A stretch of DNA of 64,000 nt from an uncultured Hyphomicrobiales bacterium (lineage in GTDB: Bacteria; Pseudomonadota; Alphaproteobacteria; Rhizobiales; Beijerinckiaceae). The DNA is taken from NCBI GenBank assembly GCA_903847605.1, contig CAINED010000049.1, positions 62,001 through 126,000 of the forward strand, in the 5' to 3' direction. The translations under genes and the position numbers were made by a program. Below the pieces are notes generated by a model that was given only the letters and a program-made list of their open reading frames with translations, was not told where the DNA came from and ran no database searches. Below, in pieces: positions 18,700-28,219 of the stretch (positions are counted from its first letter, which is position 1; each line of letters opens with the position of its first letter).

Positions 18700-19293
18700 A
18701 TGCTGCCGTCAGATATCGATCCGGAATCGCGTTGCCGTCTGCCCATCGTTAAGCGTGAAGATCTCGATGCCGAGGGCCAGAACGCCTACGACATGCACAC
18801 CGACCCGAAGGGCGGGACGATCCGCGGCTTGAAGGGGCCTGGCGGCATCGGCCTGCATTCCTCCAAGCTGGCGCATATCCAGCGCCCGGTCGGCAAGTAT
18901 TTGCGTTTCGAGAGCGGGCATTCGCCGCGCGTGCGCGAAACCGCGATCCTGATTTCCGCGCGCGAATCCAACAGCCGATTCGAATGGGCTGCGCACGAGC
19001 CGCAAGCGCTCAAGGATGGCGTGCCGCGCGAGACCATTGATGCGATCAAATATCGAAAGCCCCTCGACGGCCTCGACCCCGTGGACGCCATCATCGTGCA
19101 ACTCGGGCGCGAGACCTTTGGCGCGCGCAAGGTCTCGTCAGAGACCTATGCAAAGGCGCTCAAGCAATTCGGCGTGAAGGGTCTCATCGATCTCGTCGCG
19201 CTGATGGGCAATTATGCTGCGACGGCGGCCCTCCTCACCGTCTTCGACATGCAGCTCGACGAAGGTGAGACGCATATCTTGCCGCTGCCGTGA
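18700..19293 (+). CDS. carboxymuconolactone decarboxylase (CMD/AhpD-like) family protein
   Basis: 197 residues with the CMD fold signature: VRETAILISARESNSRFEWAAHE followed by ALKDGVPRETIDAI. The CxxC pair of AhpD-type peroxidases is absent, so this belongs to the decarboxylase-like or unassigned branch. GGGAGG precedes ATG 18700. It stands between pepF and the TAXI-TRAP transport genes, all on the same strand, and may act on the compound imported by that transporter; this is inference from position only. The reaction is unknown. Confidence 0.82.
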   Translation: MLPSDIDPESRCRLPIVKREDLDAEGQNAYDMHTDPKGGTIRGLKGPGGIGLHSSKLAHIQRPVGKYLRFESGHSPRVRETAILISARESNSRFEWAAHEPQALKDGVPRETIDAIKYRKPLDGLDPVDAIIVQLGRETFGARKVSSETYAKALKQFGVKGLIDLVALMGNYAATAALLTVFDMQLDEGETHILPLP

Positions 19294-19397
19294 GTCCGTC
19301 CCGCGCCGGTAAAAAACTGGCGCGGTTCCCTCTTTCGTGGCAAATGCGAACTGGCGAGCGCCGGAAAGAGCGACCGCGTCCAGAACGGGAGAAGAAC

Positions 19398-20381
19398 ATG
19401 CGCATGAACCGTAAATGGGCAGCCATTGCAGCTGCGAGTTTCGCATCCATCGCGATTGCGCCATTGGCCTTCGCGCAAGCGAAAAAGCCCGATGTCCGCA
19501 TAGCCACGGGCACACCCGGCGGGGCCTATTACGCCATGGGCGCGGTGCTCGCCGATGTGCTGACGCGCTCGGGCCGCGTGAATACGGCGACGGCGGAAGC
19601 CTCGAGCGGCGCCATCGAATCCGCACGCCTGATGGTGTCCGGCGAGATCAGCATTGGAGGCATGGACGCGAACTGGGTGGTTGCGGGCCTCAAGGGCGAG
19701 GCGCCCTACAAGAGCAAGGTGCCGCTGGTGACGGTGATGCCGCTCGGCGTCTGGGGCCTGTTCTTCATTGCGCTCGAGGATTCCAAGATCAGCAAGCTGG
19801 AAGATCTCAAGGGCAAGCGTGTTGCGGTGGGCGCGAAAGGCAGCGGCATGGAGGCCCATGCGCGCCAGATCATCAAATCGATCGGCTGGTCTTTCGACGA
19901 TATACGCCCCGTGTATCAGGCCTTCGGTCCCGGCGCGACCTCGGTGCGCGAAGGCAAGGCGGACGTCCAGTTGCAATGCTGCATCCCGAATGCCGGTCTC
20001 ACGGAACTCACCGAACTCAGCAAGGCCCGCGTCGTTGCAACGCCGGGACCGCTGCTCGACAAGATCATTTCGACTTCGGGCGTCTACGCGCATGGCGTAT
20101 TGAAGAAGGGGGCGATTCGCGGCCACGAGGCCGATCTGCCCGTCATCAGCATTCTCAACGGCTGGATGGGCGTCGAGAGCCTACCGGAAGAAACAGCCTA
20201 CATCATCGCAAGGGAGATGGTCGCAAATATCGGCCCGATGGCGGAGAAATCGCCGCAATATGAATCGGTGAAGGAACTGCTGGCTCAGGTACCGACGAAA
20301 GGGCCGAAGATTCTCGAAATGGGCGCCCCGCTGCATCCCGGTACGGTTCGCGCGCTCAAGGAAGCCGGCATCGTAAAGTAG
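19398..20381 (+). CDS. TAXI-family TRAP transporter solute-binding subunit
   Basis: Periplasmic binding protein of 327 residues. A signal peptide (about 1-26, cleaved near AFAQA) is followed by the family opening VRIATGTPGGAYYAMGAVLAD, then EASSGAIESARLMVSGEISIG, LKGKRVAVGAKGSGMEAHAR and HPGTVRALKEAGI at the end. TAXI proteins deliver substrate to fused TRAP membrane subunits. ATG 19398 has GGGAGAAG ahead of it; the frame is open upstream, but those codons overlap no ribosome site. The fused permease gene starts 31 bases downstream, an obvious operon. The substrate is not predictable; TAXI systems are often linked to dicarboxylates or amino acids. Confidence 0.92.
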   Translation: MRMNRKWAAIAAASFASIAIAPLAFAQAKKPDVRIATGTPGGAYYAMGAVLADVLTRSGRVNTATAEASSGAIESARLMVSGEISIGGMDANWVVAGLKGEAPYKSKVPLVTVMPLGVWGLFFIALEDSKISKLEDLKGKRVAVGAKGSGMEAHARQIIKSIGWSFDDIRPVYQAFGPGATSVREGKADVQLQCCIPNAGLTELTELSKARVVATPGPLLDKIISTSGVYAHGVLKKGAIRGHEADLPVISILNGWMGVESLPEETAYIIAREMVANIGPMAEKSPQYESVKELLAQVPTKGPKILEMGAPLHPGTVRALKEAGIVK

Positions 20382-20412
20382 CAGAGAACGAAAATTGCGG
20401 GGCGATGAAGGC

Positions 20413-22329
20413 ATGTCCGAGGCTGAAACGAAAGGCGCGTTCTCGACGCCCGAGATCGTCAAGACAGTCGTGGCTCTGGGCCTTTTCGCCGTCTCGCTCT
20501 ACGACATCCTCATCAACGATCTCGACGACGCCGTCATTCGCGGCGTCTTCCTCGGCTTTGCCCTGTTCTATTCCTTCGCTTTCTATGCTGGCGGCAAAAA
20601 GGAGCGCTCGACCTTCGCCTGGGCGATGGACATAGCAGCGGGCGTACTTGGCCTTGCCGTCGCCTTCTACATTGTCTTCGATTTCGAAAACGTGTTCGCG
20701 CGCGCCGGCGACATCAATTCTCTCGACTATGCCGTCGCAGCGATTGCCATCGTTCTGGTGCTCGAAGCCACGCGGCGCACTGCCGGGCTTGCTTTGCCGC
20801 TTCTGTCGCTCGTCTTTCTGCTTTATCCGCTGTGGTACGGCCCGTGGATGCCCGGCATCCTGAAGACGGGCGTCTATTCGATGCAGCGCGTCCTGACGTT
20901 GCAATATCTGTCGCCGGAAGGAATTCTCGGCTCGGCGCTCGGCGTGACCATCGAATTCGTTTATCTCTTCGTTATCTATGGCGCGGTCCTCAATCGCACC
21001 GGCGCCATTGAATTCATGGACGATCTTTCAAAGGCGCTATGTGGCGCGTCGAAAGGCGGCTCGGGAAAGATCGCGACAGTCTCCTCGCTGTTCATGGGCA
21101 TGGCGTCCGGCAGCGCCGTCGCCAACGTCGTGAGCCAGGGCATTTTCACAATACCCATGATGCGGCGCGAAGGCTTTTCGCCTGCAAAGGCGGCTGCCAT
21201 CGAAGCGGCGTCTTCCACGGGCGGGCAGATCATGCCGCCCGTCATGGGCGCTGCCGCCTTCCTGATGGCGGAATATACTCGCACGCCCTACAGCCAGATC
21301 ATCATCTACGCGATCGTTCCCGGATTGCTTTTTTATTTTGCGATCTGGTTTTCTGTACATTGGGAAGCGATCCGACTCGGCATGAAAGGCATCCCGCGCG
21401 ATCAATTGCCGCCGGTCGGCAAGGTCATGCGCGAGGGCGGGCTGCATTTTCTCTCGATCCTGGTCATCGTCGGTATGATGGGCGTCGGCTATTCGATGGC
21501 GAACACCGTACTCATCGCGATGGTCGTGGCGCTGGTCTGCGCACTCTTACACAAGAAGTCGCGCGGTCTAGTCACTGTAAAAAATCTCATCGGCGCGTTG
21601 CGCGAGGGTTTTCAGGACTCGATTTCGCTTCTCACCTCAGCTGCCTGCGCCGGCATAATCATCGGCGTCGTCGTGCAGACGGCTTTCGGCCTGAAGATAT
21701 CGACGCTGGTCATTGACGCTTCGATGGGCCAGCTATGGATCGCGCTTCTGCTCTGCGCCACGGTCTGCCTGATCCTCGGCATGGGGCTGCCGACGCAGAT
21801 CATCTATCTGACTTTGGCCGTGCTGGTCGCGCCTGCCATCGTGAAGATGGGCGTCACAGTCGCCGGCGCGCATCTCTTCATCATCTATTTCGGCATGATG
21901 TCGATGGTGACGCCGCCCGTTTGCTTCGCGGCATTTGCGGCCGCCGGCATCGCCGGAGCGAAGCTGATGGAAACAGGCTGGGAGAGCTGCAAGATTTCAA
22001 TCGCGGGCCTCGTCGTGCCCTTCTACTTTGCCTATCACCCCGGCGTACTGCTCATCGGCGACTGGCAGGGCATTGTCGAAGGTATCGTGCGCGCGACCAT
22101 CGGCGTCTATCTCTCTGGCGTTGGTATCGGCCTGTTCGTCTTCTCGCAGAAGGATTTCGAAACGCCTCTGCCGCGCGCGATGAATTTTCTGCGCATGGCT
22201 GTCGCCGCCGTCGGCGCGGTGCTGCTCTGCGCGCCGGGGATAGTTCCCCTGGCCGCCGGGCTCGCTTGCGCCGCACTGGCCTACTTCATCGGTCCCATGA
22301 TGCGCGGCACGCGTATGCAGCCCGCTTAA
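20413..22329 (+). CDS. TRAP transporter fused membrane subunit (DctQ-DctM type)
   Basis: Polytopic inner-membrane protein of 638 residues, the normal size for the TAXI-associated fused 4TM+12TM subunit. The N-terminal quarter has four hydrophobic segments (DctQ-like). The remainder shows DctM hallmarks: SLFMGMASGSAVANVVSQG, AAIEAASSTGGQIMPPVMGA and MGLPTQIIYLTLAVLVAPA. It works as a secondary, ion-driven importer with the binding protein encoded just upstream. ATG 20413 is preferred over an in-frame TTG 18 bases earlier because of GAAGG before it. The stop overlaps the convergent SDR stop by three bases. Confidence 0.92.
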   Translation: MSEAETKGAFSTPEIVKTVVALGLFAVSLYDILINDLDDAVIRGVFLGFALFYSFAFYAGGKKERSTFAWAMDIAAGVLGLAVAFYIVFDFENVFARAGDINSLDYAVAAIAIVLVLEATRRTAGLALPLLSLVFLLYPLWYGPWMPGILKTGVYSMQRVLTLQYLSPEGILGSALGVTIEFVYLFVIYGAVLNRTGAIEFMDDLSKALCGASKGGSGKIATVSSLFMGMASGSAVANVVSQGIFTIPMMRREGFSPAKAAAIEAASSTGGQIMPPVMGAAAFLMAEYTRTPYSQIIIYAIVPGLLFYFAIWFSVHWEAIRLGMKGIPRDQLPPVGKVMREGGLHFLSILVIVGMMGVGYSMANTVLIAMVVALVCALLHKKSRGLVTVKNLIGALREGFQDSISLLTSAACAGIIIGVVVQTAFGLKISTLVIDASMGQLWIALLLCATVCLILGMGLPTQIIYLTLAVLVAPAIVKMGVTVAGAHLFIIYFGMMSMVTPPVCFAAFAAAGIAGAKLMETGWESCKISIAGLVVPFYFAYHPGVLLIGDWQGIVEGIVRATIGVYLSGVGIGLFVFSQKDFETPLPRAMNFLRMAVAAVGAVLLCAPGIVPLAAGLACAALAYFIGPMMRGTRMQPA

Positions 22330-23078
22330 ATCACTTCGCCGCCGCTGGCATTCAGCACATGCCCCGTCACGAAGGCTGCCTCGTCGCTGGCGAGCCACGC
22401 CACGGCATAGGATATGTCGATGGGCTCGCCGCCACGCCCGATCGGGATCGGTTTGATGCGCTCGGCATAAACTTCCGGCGAGCGCTGCGAATGGATGGTC
22501 ATCGGCGTCTTGATATAGCCCGGGGCCACCGAATTCACCGTGATGCCGAAGGGCGCAAATTCCTTCGCCCACCCCTTGGTGTAGCCGATCAGCGCGGCCT
22601 TTGCCCCCGCATAATGCGAAGCGCTGGGTGAGCCTGCGAGACCCCATTGCGAGGATATGTTGACGATGCGGCCATAGCGTTTGGCCTTCATCGCGGGCAG
22701 AACGGCCTGCGTCGCGAAGAACGCGCCACGCACATGGACAGCCATGAAGTCGTCCCATGTGTTTTCGTCGATGTCTTCGACCAGTAGCCGCCTGCCGCCG
22801 ACGCCGGCATTGTTGACGAGAATGTCGGGATCGCCTGCAGGTATGATGGCGCTGGCGAGCGCTGTGCGGAAGGCGGGGAGATCGCGGATATCGGCCACCA
22901 TCGCTGTCGCCTTGCCGCCGTGAGATGTGATCGCATCGACGGTTTCGGCAACGCTCGCAGCATTCACGTCATGGACGATCACATGGGCGCCGCGTTCGCC
23001 GAAGAGTTGCGCATGCGAGCGCCCCATGCCTGAACCCGCGCCTGTGATGAGGACGGTGCGACCCGAAAAACTGTTCAT
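22326..23078 (-). CDS. short-chain dehydrogenase/reductase
   Basis: Classical SDR of 250 residues. The NAD(P)-binding motif is GAGSGMG near residue 13, followed by VNNAGVG, catalytic serine in VNISSQW and YAGAK (YxxxK). PGYIKTPMT follows, as in the FabG-like group. Aspartate in VHDVNAAS at the end of strand 2 favours NAD(H). ATG 23078 has GGGAGG before it. It converges on the TRAP permease gene and shares three bases with its stop. The LysR gene ends upstream on the same strand with a 76-base gap. The alcohol or ketone substrate is unknown. Confidence 0.9.
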   Translation of the reverse strand: MNSFSGRTVLITGAGSGMGRSHAQLFGERGAHVIVHDVNAASVAETVDAITSHGGKATAMVADIRDLPAFRTALASAIIPAGDPDILVNNAGVGGRRLLVEDIDENTWDDFMAVHVRGAFFATQAVLPAMKAKRYGRIVNISSQWGLAGSPSASHYAGAKAALIGYTKGWAKEFAPFGITVNSVAPGYIKTPMTIHSQRSPEVYAERIKPIPIGRGGEPIDISYAVAWLASDEAAFVTGHVLNASGGEVI

Positions 23079-23154
23079 GTTTCCTCCCGTCATATTATTT
23101 ATTGTTTTGCTGATAATCGCAGGCGGCCAACCTTGCAAAGCCGTCAACCCAGCA

Positions 23155-24024
23155 TCAGCCTCCCGATTCCAGCGAGCCGATGATGTGGTCGGCGAGGCGC
23201 GATGCCGGCTGTGACAAGGGCGTGCCGCGCATAAGGGCAATTTCAGTTTCATGTAGCGGCGGCAGACCTGACTTGCGATTGAGCTTCTTGAAATCGACGG
23301 GCACCATGCCGGCAGGCAAGACGGTTACGCCCAGCCCGGCACGCACCGCGGCCTGCGTTCCCGACAGCGAGGTCGAGGTATAGGCGACCCGCCATGGCCG
23401 TCCCGCCTCGTCCAGTGCTTTCATGGCGCGCCTGCGGTAAACGCAGGGATGCGGCGACACGACCAACGGCATGGCCTCCTCGTTCGCCATAAGTTTTACG
23501 GCATGTTCCTCTGCGCAAGCCCAGACCAAGGCTTCTCTCCACACCCTGACGCCTTCGCTCGGGCCGATCGGTTCGCGCTTTACCAGAACAAGATCGAATT
23601 CCCCATTTCGAAACCGATCGAGCAGATTGAGAGTCAGGTCGGTCGTCACCTCGAGGCCCACGTTGGGATGCGCGCGGGCGAATGTCGCGAGCACTCCCGG
23701 AAGATGCGTAGTCGCGAAATCTTCAGGTGTTCCCAAACGGACGTGGCCGGCCACTGTCGGTTCGGAAAGCCGCGCTACGACTTCGTCTGATAGCGCGAGG
23801 ATCCGCCGGCCGTAGCCGAGGAGCGTCTCGCCTTCGCCGGTAAGCCGAAAAGAGCGGGATGTCCTCTCGATCAGGCGGCATCCCAGCATGTCCTCGAGCC
23901 GCTTCATTTGCAGGCTGATCGCTGGTTGGCTGAGGTTCAGCCTTTCGGCGGCCCGCGTGAGGTTTTCGACCTCCGCGGCGGTCACGAAACTCCTCAGCAG
24001 GTCATGGTCAAGCCGTTTCACCAT
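23155..24024 (-). CDS. LysR-family transcriptional regulator
   Basis: 289 residues: N-terminal winged helix (LLRSFVTAAEVENLTRAAER, SQPAISLQMKRLE), then a periplasmic-binding-like co-inducer domain (from about 92). LysR regulators commonly control a divergent gene, here the SbtA-type transporter gene starting 97 bases away. An inverted repeat lies in that gap. It could equally control the SDR gene downstream on its own strand. The co-inducer is unknown. Confidence 0.92.
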   Translation of the reverse strand: MVKRLDHDLLRSFVTAAEVENLTRAAERLNLSQPAISLQMKRLEDMLGCRLIERTSRSFRLTGEGETLLGYGRRILALSDEVVARLSEPTVAGHVRLGTPEDFATTHLPGVLATFARAHPNVGLEVTTDLTLNLLDRFRNGEFDLVLVKREPIGPSEGVRVWREALVWACAEEHAVKLMANEEAMPLVVSPHPCVYRRRAMKALDEAGRPWRVAYTSTSLSGTQAAVRAGLGVTVLPAGMVPVDFKKLNRKSGLPPLHETEIALMRGTPLSQPASRLADHIIGSLESGG

Positions 24025-24029
24025 GACTA

Positions 24030-24050
24030 ATCATTTACAAAATTAATGAT
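24030..24050. promoter_or_regulatory. inverted repeat in LysR/SbtA divergent promoter, candidate LysR site
   Basis: ATCATT-N9-AATGAT is a perfect 6-bp inverted repeat in an AT-rich 97-base divergent spacer. It lies six bases from the LysR start, the usual place for an autoregulated LysR-type box. Confidence 0.5.
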
Positions 24051-24121
24051 AATCGTCAATTCTATTTAATTTCGCAGGTGCAGCAAACCGGTCATAAGCA
24101 GCGCAAATCTGGAGACAGAAC

Positions 24122-25150
24122 ATGTCCGTCGCCGAACTCGCTGCCGCAAATCTGCTTTCCCCGGCCATCCTTTGTTTTGGCCTAGGCCTGTTCGCGGTGG
24201 CGTTGCGATCCGACCTCAAACTACCTGACTCCATCGCTGCCTTCCTGTCGATTTACCTCATGCTGGCTATCGGTCTGAAGGGTGGTGCAGCCCTCTCGCA
24301 GCAACCGCTTTCAGAGGTGGCGAAACCGGTGCTCGCGGCATTTGCACTGGGCTGCGCCATACCGCTCTGGTGTTTTGCGCTGCTGCGCCGGTTCACCCAA
24401 TTGTCGCTCGCCGATGCGGCGGCGCTGGCCGCTCACTATGGTTCAGTGTCCGCGGTTACTTTCGCGGCAGCAACTTCCCTGCTCGATAGCCAGAAGATTG
24501 CCTATGAGGGCTTCATGCCAGCGGTGCTGGCGGTGATGGAAATACCAGCGATTGTTATCGCGATCGGTCTCGCCAAGGTGGCGCAATACGCCCGCAATCT
24601 TCAACCGGTCGGACAGGGCAGCATTGCCATGACCGGCGGTCCCGCGAGCATGCCAGCGGGGAGCGTTTCGAGCGTGCTCTCGGAAGTTCTCTCTTCGAAG
24701 AGCATCGTCCTTCTCGCGGGGGGCATGATCATTGGCGCGCTTGCTGACCCGCAAAGTATGGCAAAAGTGAAACCTGTCTTCGTCGATCTTTTCCAGGGCA
24801 TGCTTTGCCTGTTCCTTCTCGACCTCGGGAGGATTACTGCAAGCCACATGAGCGATTTCCGCAGTGTCGGGTTGCGGCTCGGAGCTTTCGCGATCGCCAT
24901 GCCTCTTCTGCACGGCCTGATCGGCATACTTGTGGCGCGGGCTATAGGTATGAGCGAAGGCGGTGCGATCATCATGGGGACGCTTGCGGCAAGCGCATCT
25001 TATATCGCAGCGCCTGCAGCGGTTCGCATGGCCCTGCCGGAAGCAAATCCCGGTTATTATCTCACCTGCTCGCTGGCCATCACATTCCCCTTCAACGTTG
25101 TCGCGGGATTGCCGATCTATGTAGCCCTCGCTCAATGGTTTTATGCTTAA
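24122..25150 (+). CDS. SbtA-like sodium-dependent bicarbonate transporter family protein
   Basis: Polytopic membrane protein of 342 residues with about ten hydrophobic segments in two inverted halves. Signatures of the SbtA/DUF897 family include AIGLKGGAALS near the end of the second segment, HYGSVSAVTFAAA, LFLLDLGRITASHM, and GTLAASASYIAAPAAVRMALPEANPG. SbtA of cyanobacteria is a Na+/HCO3- symporter; bacterial homologues outside carbon fixers are common and their substrates are mostly untested. GGAGA precedes ATG 24122. The gene is divergent from a LysR regulator. No SbtB-like PII partner is next to it. Confidence 0.83.
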   Translation: MSVAELAAANLLSPAILCFGLGLFAVALRSDLKLPDSIAAFLSIYLMLAIGLKGGAALSQQPLSEVAKPVLAAFALGCAIPLWCFALLRRFTQLSLADAAALAAHYGSVSAVTFAAATSLLDSQKIAYEGFMPAVLAVMEIPAIVIAIGLAKVAQYARNLQPVGQGSIAMTGGPASMPAGSVSSVLSEVLSSKSIVLLAGGMIIGALADPQSMAKVKPVFVDLFQGMLCLFLLDLGRITASHMSDFRSVGLRLGAFAIAMPLLHGLIGILVARAIGMSEGGAIIMGTLAASASYIAAPAAVRMALPEANPGYYLTCSLAITFPFNVVAGLPIYVALAQWFYA

Positions 25151-25192
25151 AACTCGAATAATCGAGGCCTGCAGCGTGTGCCCCTAGCGCTT

Positions 25193-25546
25193 TCACCTCA
25201 ATCCCTTCGCCACCTTCTCGATGCGCACTGCGGCTTCCTCGAGAGCATTTGCCAGCGCATCCGTCATCGAGATGTTCGCGCCGCTGTCCTGCTCGCGCGC
25301 GGATTTCAGGGCGGCGATTTCGTTTTCGAGGTTCGCGATCCTCTTCTTCGTCTCGCTCATTTCATCCACGAAGGCGATTGCCGACATGACTGTGAGGCGC
25401 TGGTCGCCGATCTCGCCGAAGGCCGTGCGCAATTCAGTGATCTTGTCGTCGACCTGTTTGGCGAGTGATTCGAGATGCGCTTCCTCGCCATCGCCGCAAG
25501 CCATGCGAAAGGTACGTCCGGCGATGGTGACGGTGACCTGCGCCAT
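25193..25546 (-). CDS. zapA: cell division protein ZapA
   Basis: 117-residue cytoplasmic FtsZ-ring stabiliser. The N-terminal part (VTVTIAGRTFRMACGDGEEA) is the ZapA globular domain. RLTVMSAIAFVDEM is the conserved middle, and the rest is a coiled coil for tetramer formation. The ATG overlaps the stop of the upstream DUF4164-like gene by one base (TGATG), so the two are coupled. In many relatives a 6S RNA gene follows zapA; here only 42 bases separate it from the SbtA-like gene end, so none fits. Confidence 0.92.
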   Translation of the reverse strand: MAQVTVTIAGRTFRMACGDGEEAHLESLAKQVDDKITELRTAFGEIGDQRLTVMSAIAFVDEMSETKKRIANLENEIAALKSAREQDSGANISMTDALANALEEAAVRIEKVAKGLR

Positions 25547-25884
25547 CAGGCAGCCCTTCCGTCGCTGTCGGCGTCGTCGGCATCCGCGCCGAGCACGTTG
25601 CGCAAGGTGGCGGCTGCCTGAAGCAGCCGCGCCTTGGCGTCGCCGCTGGCGATATCGAGACGCCGGCTGCGGGCAAGCGCAGCGTCGAGTTCCACGGCGA
25701 GGCGGGAGCGGTCGTCCTGCATGACCGCCAGTTCTTCCGCGAGATCGCTGCGGCTCGCCTCGGCCTCGGCGCGCCGGGTCGACGCGGCGTCGAGCTGGTC
25801 GAGCGCCGAGTTGAGGCGCCGGAGCGCTTCGTCAAGTCGGGGCGGCAGGGGCATCGATAAGGCAACCTTTGTCCGTTCGGCCAT
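25546..25884 (-). CDS. DUF4164-like coiled-coil protein upstream of zapA
   Basis: Small, mostly helical protein. LDEALRRLNSALDQLDAAS followed by Glu/Arg-rich heptads resembles the DUF4164 family that sits before zapA in rhizobia. The function is unknown; its position suggests a role with the division ring. The start is ambiguous: ATG 25884 gives 112 residues. ATG 25854 (starting MPLPPRLDEAL) is also reasonable and has AAAGG upstream, while ATG 25896 and the far upstream ATG 25992 have no ribosome site. The stop overlaps zapA by one base. Confidence 0.75.
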   Translation of the reverse strand: MAERTKVALSMPLPPRLDEALRRLNSALDQLDAASTRRAEAEASRSDLAEELAVMQDDRSRLAVELDAALARSRRLDIASGDAKARLLQAAATLRNVLGADADDADSDGRAA

Positions 25885-26064
25885 CTGGCGCGCCATGGCG
25901 ATTCGCGTCAACTGCCGCCTGCGCGGGGACGAAGCCTTTGCCCACAAGGATTTGCAGCGCGAAGTTTCCGTTCCGTGTGAGCTTTGAGCCACCCGGCGGC
26001 CGCGGCCGGCGCCTTGCGAAGCGCGATAGCCGTGAAAGACGACGGAAATAGGCCTTCTGGCGCG

Positions 26065-26092
26065 TTGACAGGGGGGGACGAGGTGCTATCAG
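26065..26092 (+). promoter_or_regulatory. probable housekeeping promoter for the tkt-gap-pgk-fba run
   Basis: TTGACA (26065-26070) and TATCAG (26087-26092) are separated by 16 bases, predicting a transcript start near 26099 and a leader of about 98 bases before tkt. The leader contains an imperfect hairpin (GGGGAAAT...ATTTCTCCCC, about 26135-26160). Confidence 0.5.
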
Positions 26093-26196
26093 AGGCGCAA
26101 ATTCAAGAAGCCCGCCGCGCTAGCGCCGGGCCATGGGGGAAATGGCGGAATTTCTCCCCGTTTCGCCTGCGTCCCTAACAGTCGGATCAACTGATC

Positions 26197-28176
26197 ATGC
26201 CGGTATCCCCGCAGTCCATGGCCAATGCCATCCGCGCGCTCGCGATGGATGCCGTACAGAAAGCCAATTCCGGCCATCCTGGCCTGCCGATGGGGGCTGC
26301 CGACATCGCCACGGCGCTGTTCACGAAAGTCCTGAAATACGACGCGGCCGCTCCGAACTGGGCGGATCGCGACCGTTTCGTGCTGTCCGCCGGTCACGGC
26401 TCCATGCTGCTGTATTCGCTGCTCTATCTGACCGGCGAAAAGAGCATGACGCTCGACCAGATCAAGAATTTCCGGCAGTTCAATTCGCTCACCCCCGGCC
26501 ATCCCGAATACCACCACACGCCAGGCGTCGAGATGACGACGGGGCCATTGGGGCAGGGCATATCGACGGCCGTCGGCATGGCGCTCGCCGAGCGCATGCT
26601 GAACGCGGAATTCGGCGATGTCGTCGACCATCGCACCTATGTGCTGGCTTCCGATGGCGACCTGATGGAAGGCATTTCGCAGGAAGCCATCGCCATCGCG
26701 GGACACCTGAAGCTCAACCGCCTCATCGTGCTATGGGACGATAACGGCATTTCCATAGACGGGCCGCTGTCGGTCGCCGATTCCGTCGATCAATTGAAGC
26801 GCTTCGAATCCGCGGGCTGGGCGGCAAGCCGCGTCGACGGCCACGATCAGGACGCCATCTTCGCGGCTGTCGAAGCGGCGCAAAAGTCTGACCGTCCGAC
26901 CCTGATCGCCTGCAAGACCACCATCGGCTATGGCGCGCCCACGCGCGCCGGCACCTCCAAGTCGCACGGCGAACCGCTCGGCGCGGACGAGATCGCCGGG
27001 GCGCGCAAGAATCTCGGCTGGACGCACGAACCTTTTGTCATTCCTGAAGATATTCTCGGAGCATGGCGCGCAATGGGTTCGCGGGGCGCGACGGTTCATG
27101 CGGATTGGGCGAAAAAACTAGCGGCGCTGGACGGCGGCAAGCGCGCAGAATTCGAACGCCGCACGCGCGGCGATCTGCCGGCCGATTTCGCTGAGACTAT
27201 CGCGTCGTTCAAGAAGGAAATCATCGCCAAGCCCGTGGCGATGGCGACGCGCAAGGCTTCCGAAAGCGTCATCGCTGCGCTTGCCCCGAAAGTGCCGGAA
27301 CTTGTTACAGGCAGCGCGGATCTGACCGGCTCGAACAATACCAAGGTCGCCGCAACACCCGCTATCGGCCCGGGCAAATATGATGGCCGTTTCGTCCACT
27401 GGGGCATTCGCGAACACGGCATGGCCGCGGCCATCAACGGCATGGCGCTGCATGGCGGCTATATACCCTCGGGCGCGACTTTCCTTGTTTTCACCGACTA
27501 TTGCCGGCCTTCGCTGCGTCTCGCAGCGCTGATGGGCCTGCGCCACATCGAGGTGATGACGCACGATTCGATTGGTCTGGGCGAGGATGGACCCACGCAT
27601 CAGCCGGTGGAGCACCTCGCCTCCCTGCGTGCGATCCCTAATCTCTACGTCTTCCGTCCTGCTGATCAGGTCGAGACGCTTGAGTGCTGGCAAATGGCGC
27701 TGGAGGCCACAAGGACGCCCTCTGTACTCGCGCTGACCCGCCAGAACTTGCCGCCGGTCCGTCATGAATTCTCGGCCGAGAACAAATGCGCAAAGGGCGC
27801 CTACGAGCTTTCGCCGGCGAACGGCAAGGCGGCGGTCTCGATTTTCGCCACCGGGTCGGAAATCGCCATTGCTCTCGATGCGCAAAAGTTGCTGGCGGAG
27901 AAGAATGTCGACGCCCGCGTCGTCTCGGTCCCCTGCATGGACATTTTCCTCGATCAGGACGAGGCGACCCGCCGCGCGGTGATCGGCGACGCGCCTGTGA
28001 AGATCGGCATCGAGGCCGCGATCCGGCAGGGCTGGGACCAGGTCATCGGGTCCGATGGCATCTTCGTGGGCATGAAGAGTTTCGGAGCCAGCGCCCCGTT
28101 CACGAAACTTTACGAACACTTCGGTATTACGCCGCAGGCCGTGGTGGCGGCGGCCATGGCGCGGCACAACGGTTAG
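26197..28176 (+). CDS. tkt: transketolase
   Basis: 659 residues, standard length. It transfers two-carbon ketol units between sugar phosphates using thiamine diphosphate and Mg2+, in the pentose-phosphate pathway or Calvin cycle. Signatures: [15 protein letters not shown] at the N-terminus, [13 protein letters not shown], the diphosphate-binding [13 protein letters not shown] (first residue of the GDG motif replaced by Ser), DLTGSNNTK, and the pyrimidine-domain [22 protein letters not shown] 26197 begins two bases before an alternative region and fits homologue starts. It heads a same-strand series with gap (43 bases on), pgk and fba, so triose and pentose metabolism appear co-expressed. Confidence 0.96.
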   Translation: MPVSPQSMANAIRALAMDAVQKANSGHPGLPMGAADIATALFTKVLKYDAAAPNWADRDRFVLSAGHGSMLLYSLLYLTGEKSMTLDQIKNFRQFNSLTPGHPEYHHTPGVEMTTGPLGQGISTAVGMALAERMLNAEFGDVVDHRTYVLASDGDLMEGISQEAIAIAGHLKLNRLIVLWDDNGISIDGPLSVADSVDQLKRFESAGWAASRVDGHDQDAIFAAVEAAQKSDRPTLIACKTTIGYGAPTRAGTSKSHGEPLGADEIAGARKNLGWTHEPFVIPEDILGAWRAMGSRGATVHADWAKKLAALDGGKRAEFERRTRGDLPADFAETIASFKKEIIAKPVAMATRKASESVIAALAPKVPELVTGSADLTGSNNTKVAATPAIGPGKYDGRFVHWGIREHGMAAAINGMALHGGYIPSGATFLVFTDYCRPSLRLAALMGLRHIEVMTHDSIGLGEDGPTHQPVEHLASLRAIPNLYVFRPADQVETLECWQMALEATRTPSVLALTRQNLPPVRHEFSAENKCAKGAYELSPANGKAAVSIFATGSEIAIALDAQKLLAEKNVDARVVSVPCMDIFLDQDEATRRAVIGDAPVKIGIEAAIRQGWDQVIGSDGIFVGMKSFGASAPFTKLYEHFGITPQAVVAAAMARHNG

Positions 28177-28219
28177 GAATTTCTTGCGACGTGAGACTGC
28201 GTCGCGTCCGGAGACGAAC

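Noticed and set aside
25151-25192. 6S RNA gene downstream of zapA, expected in many alphaproteobacteria
   Set aside because: Only 42 bases separate zapA from the convergent SbtA-like gene, too short for a 6S RNA.
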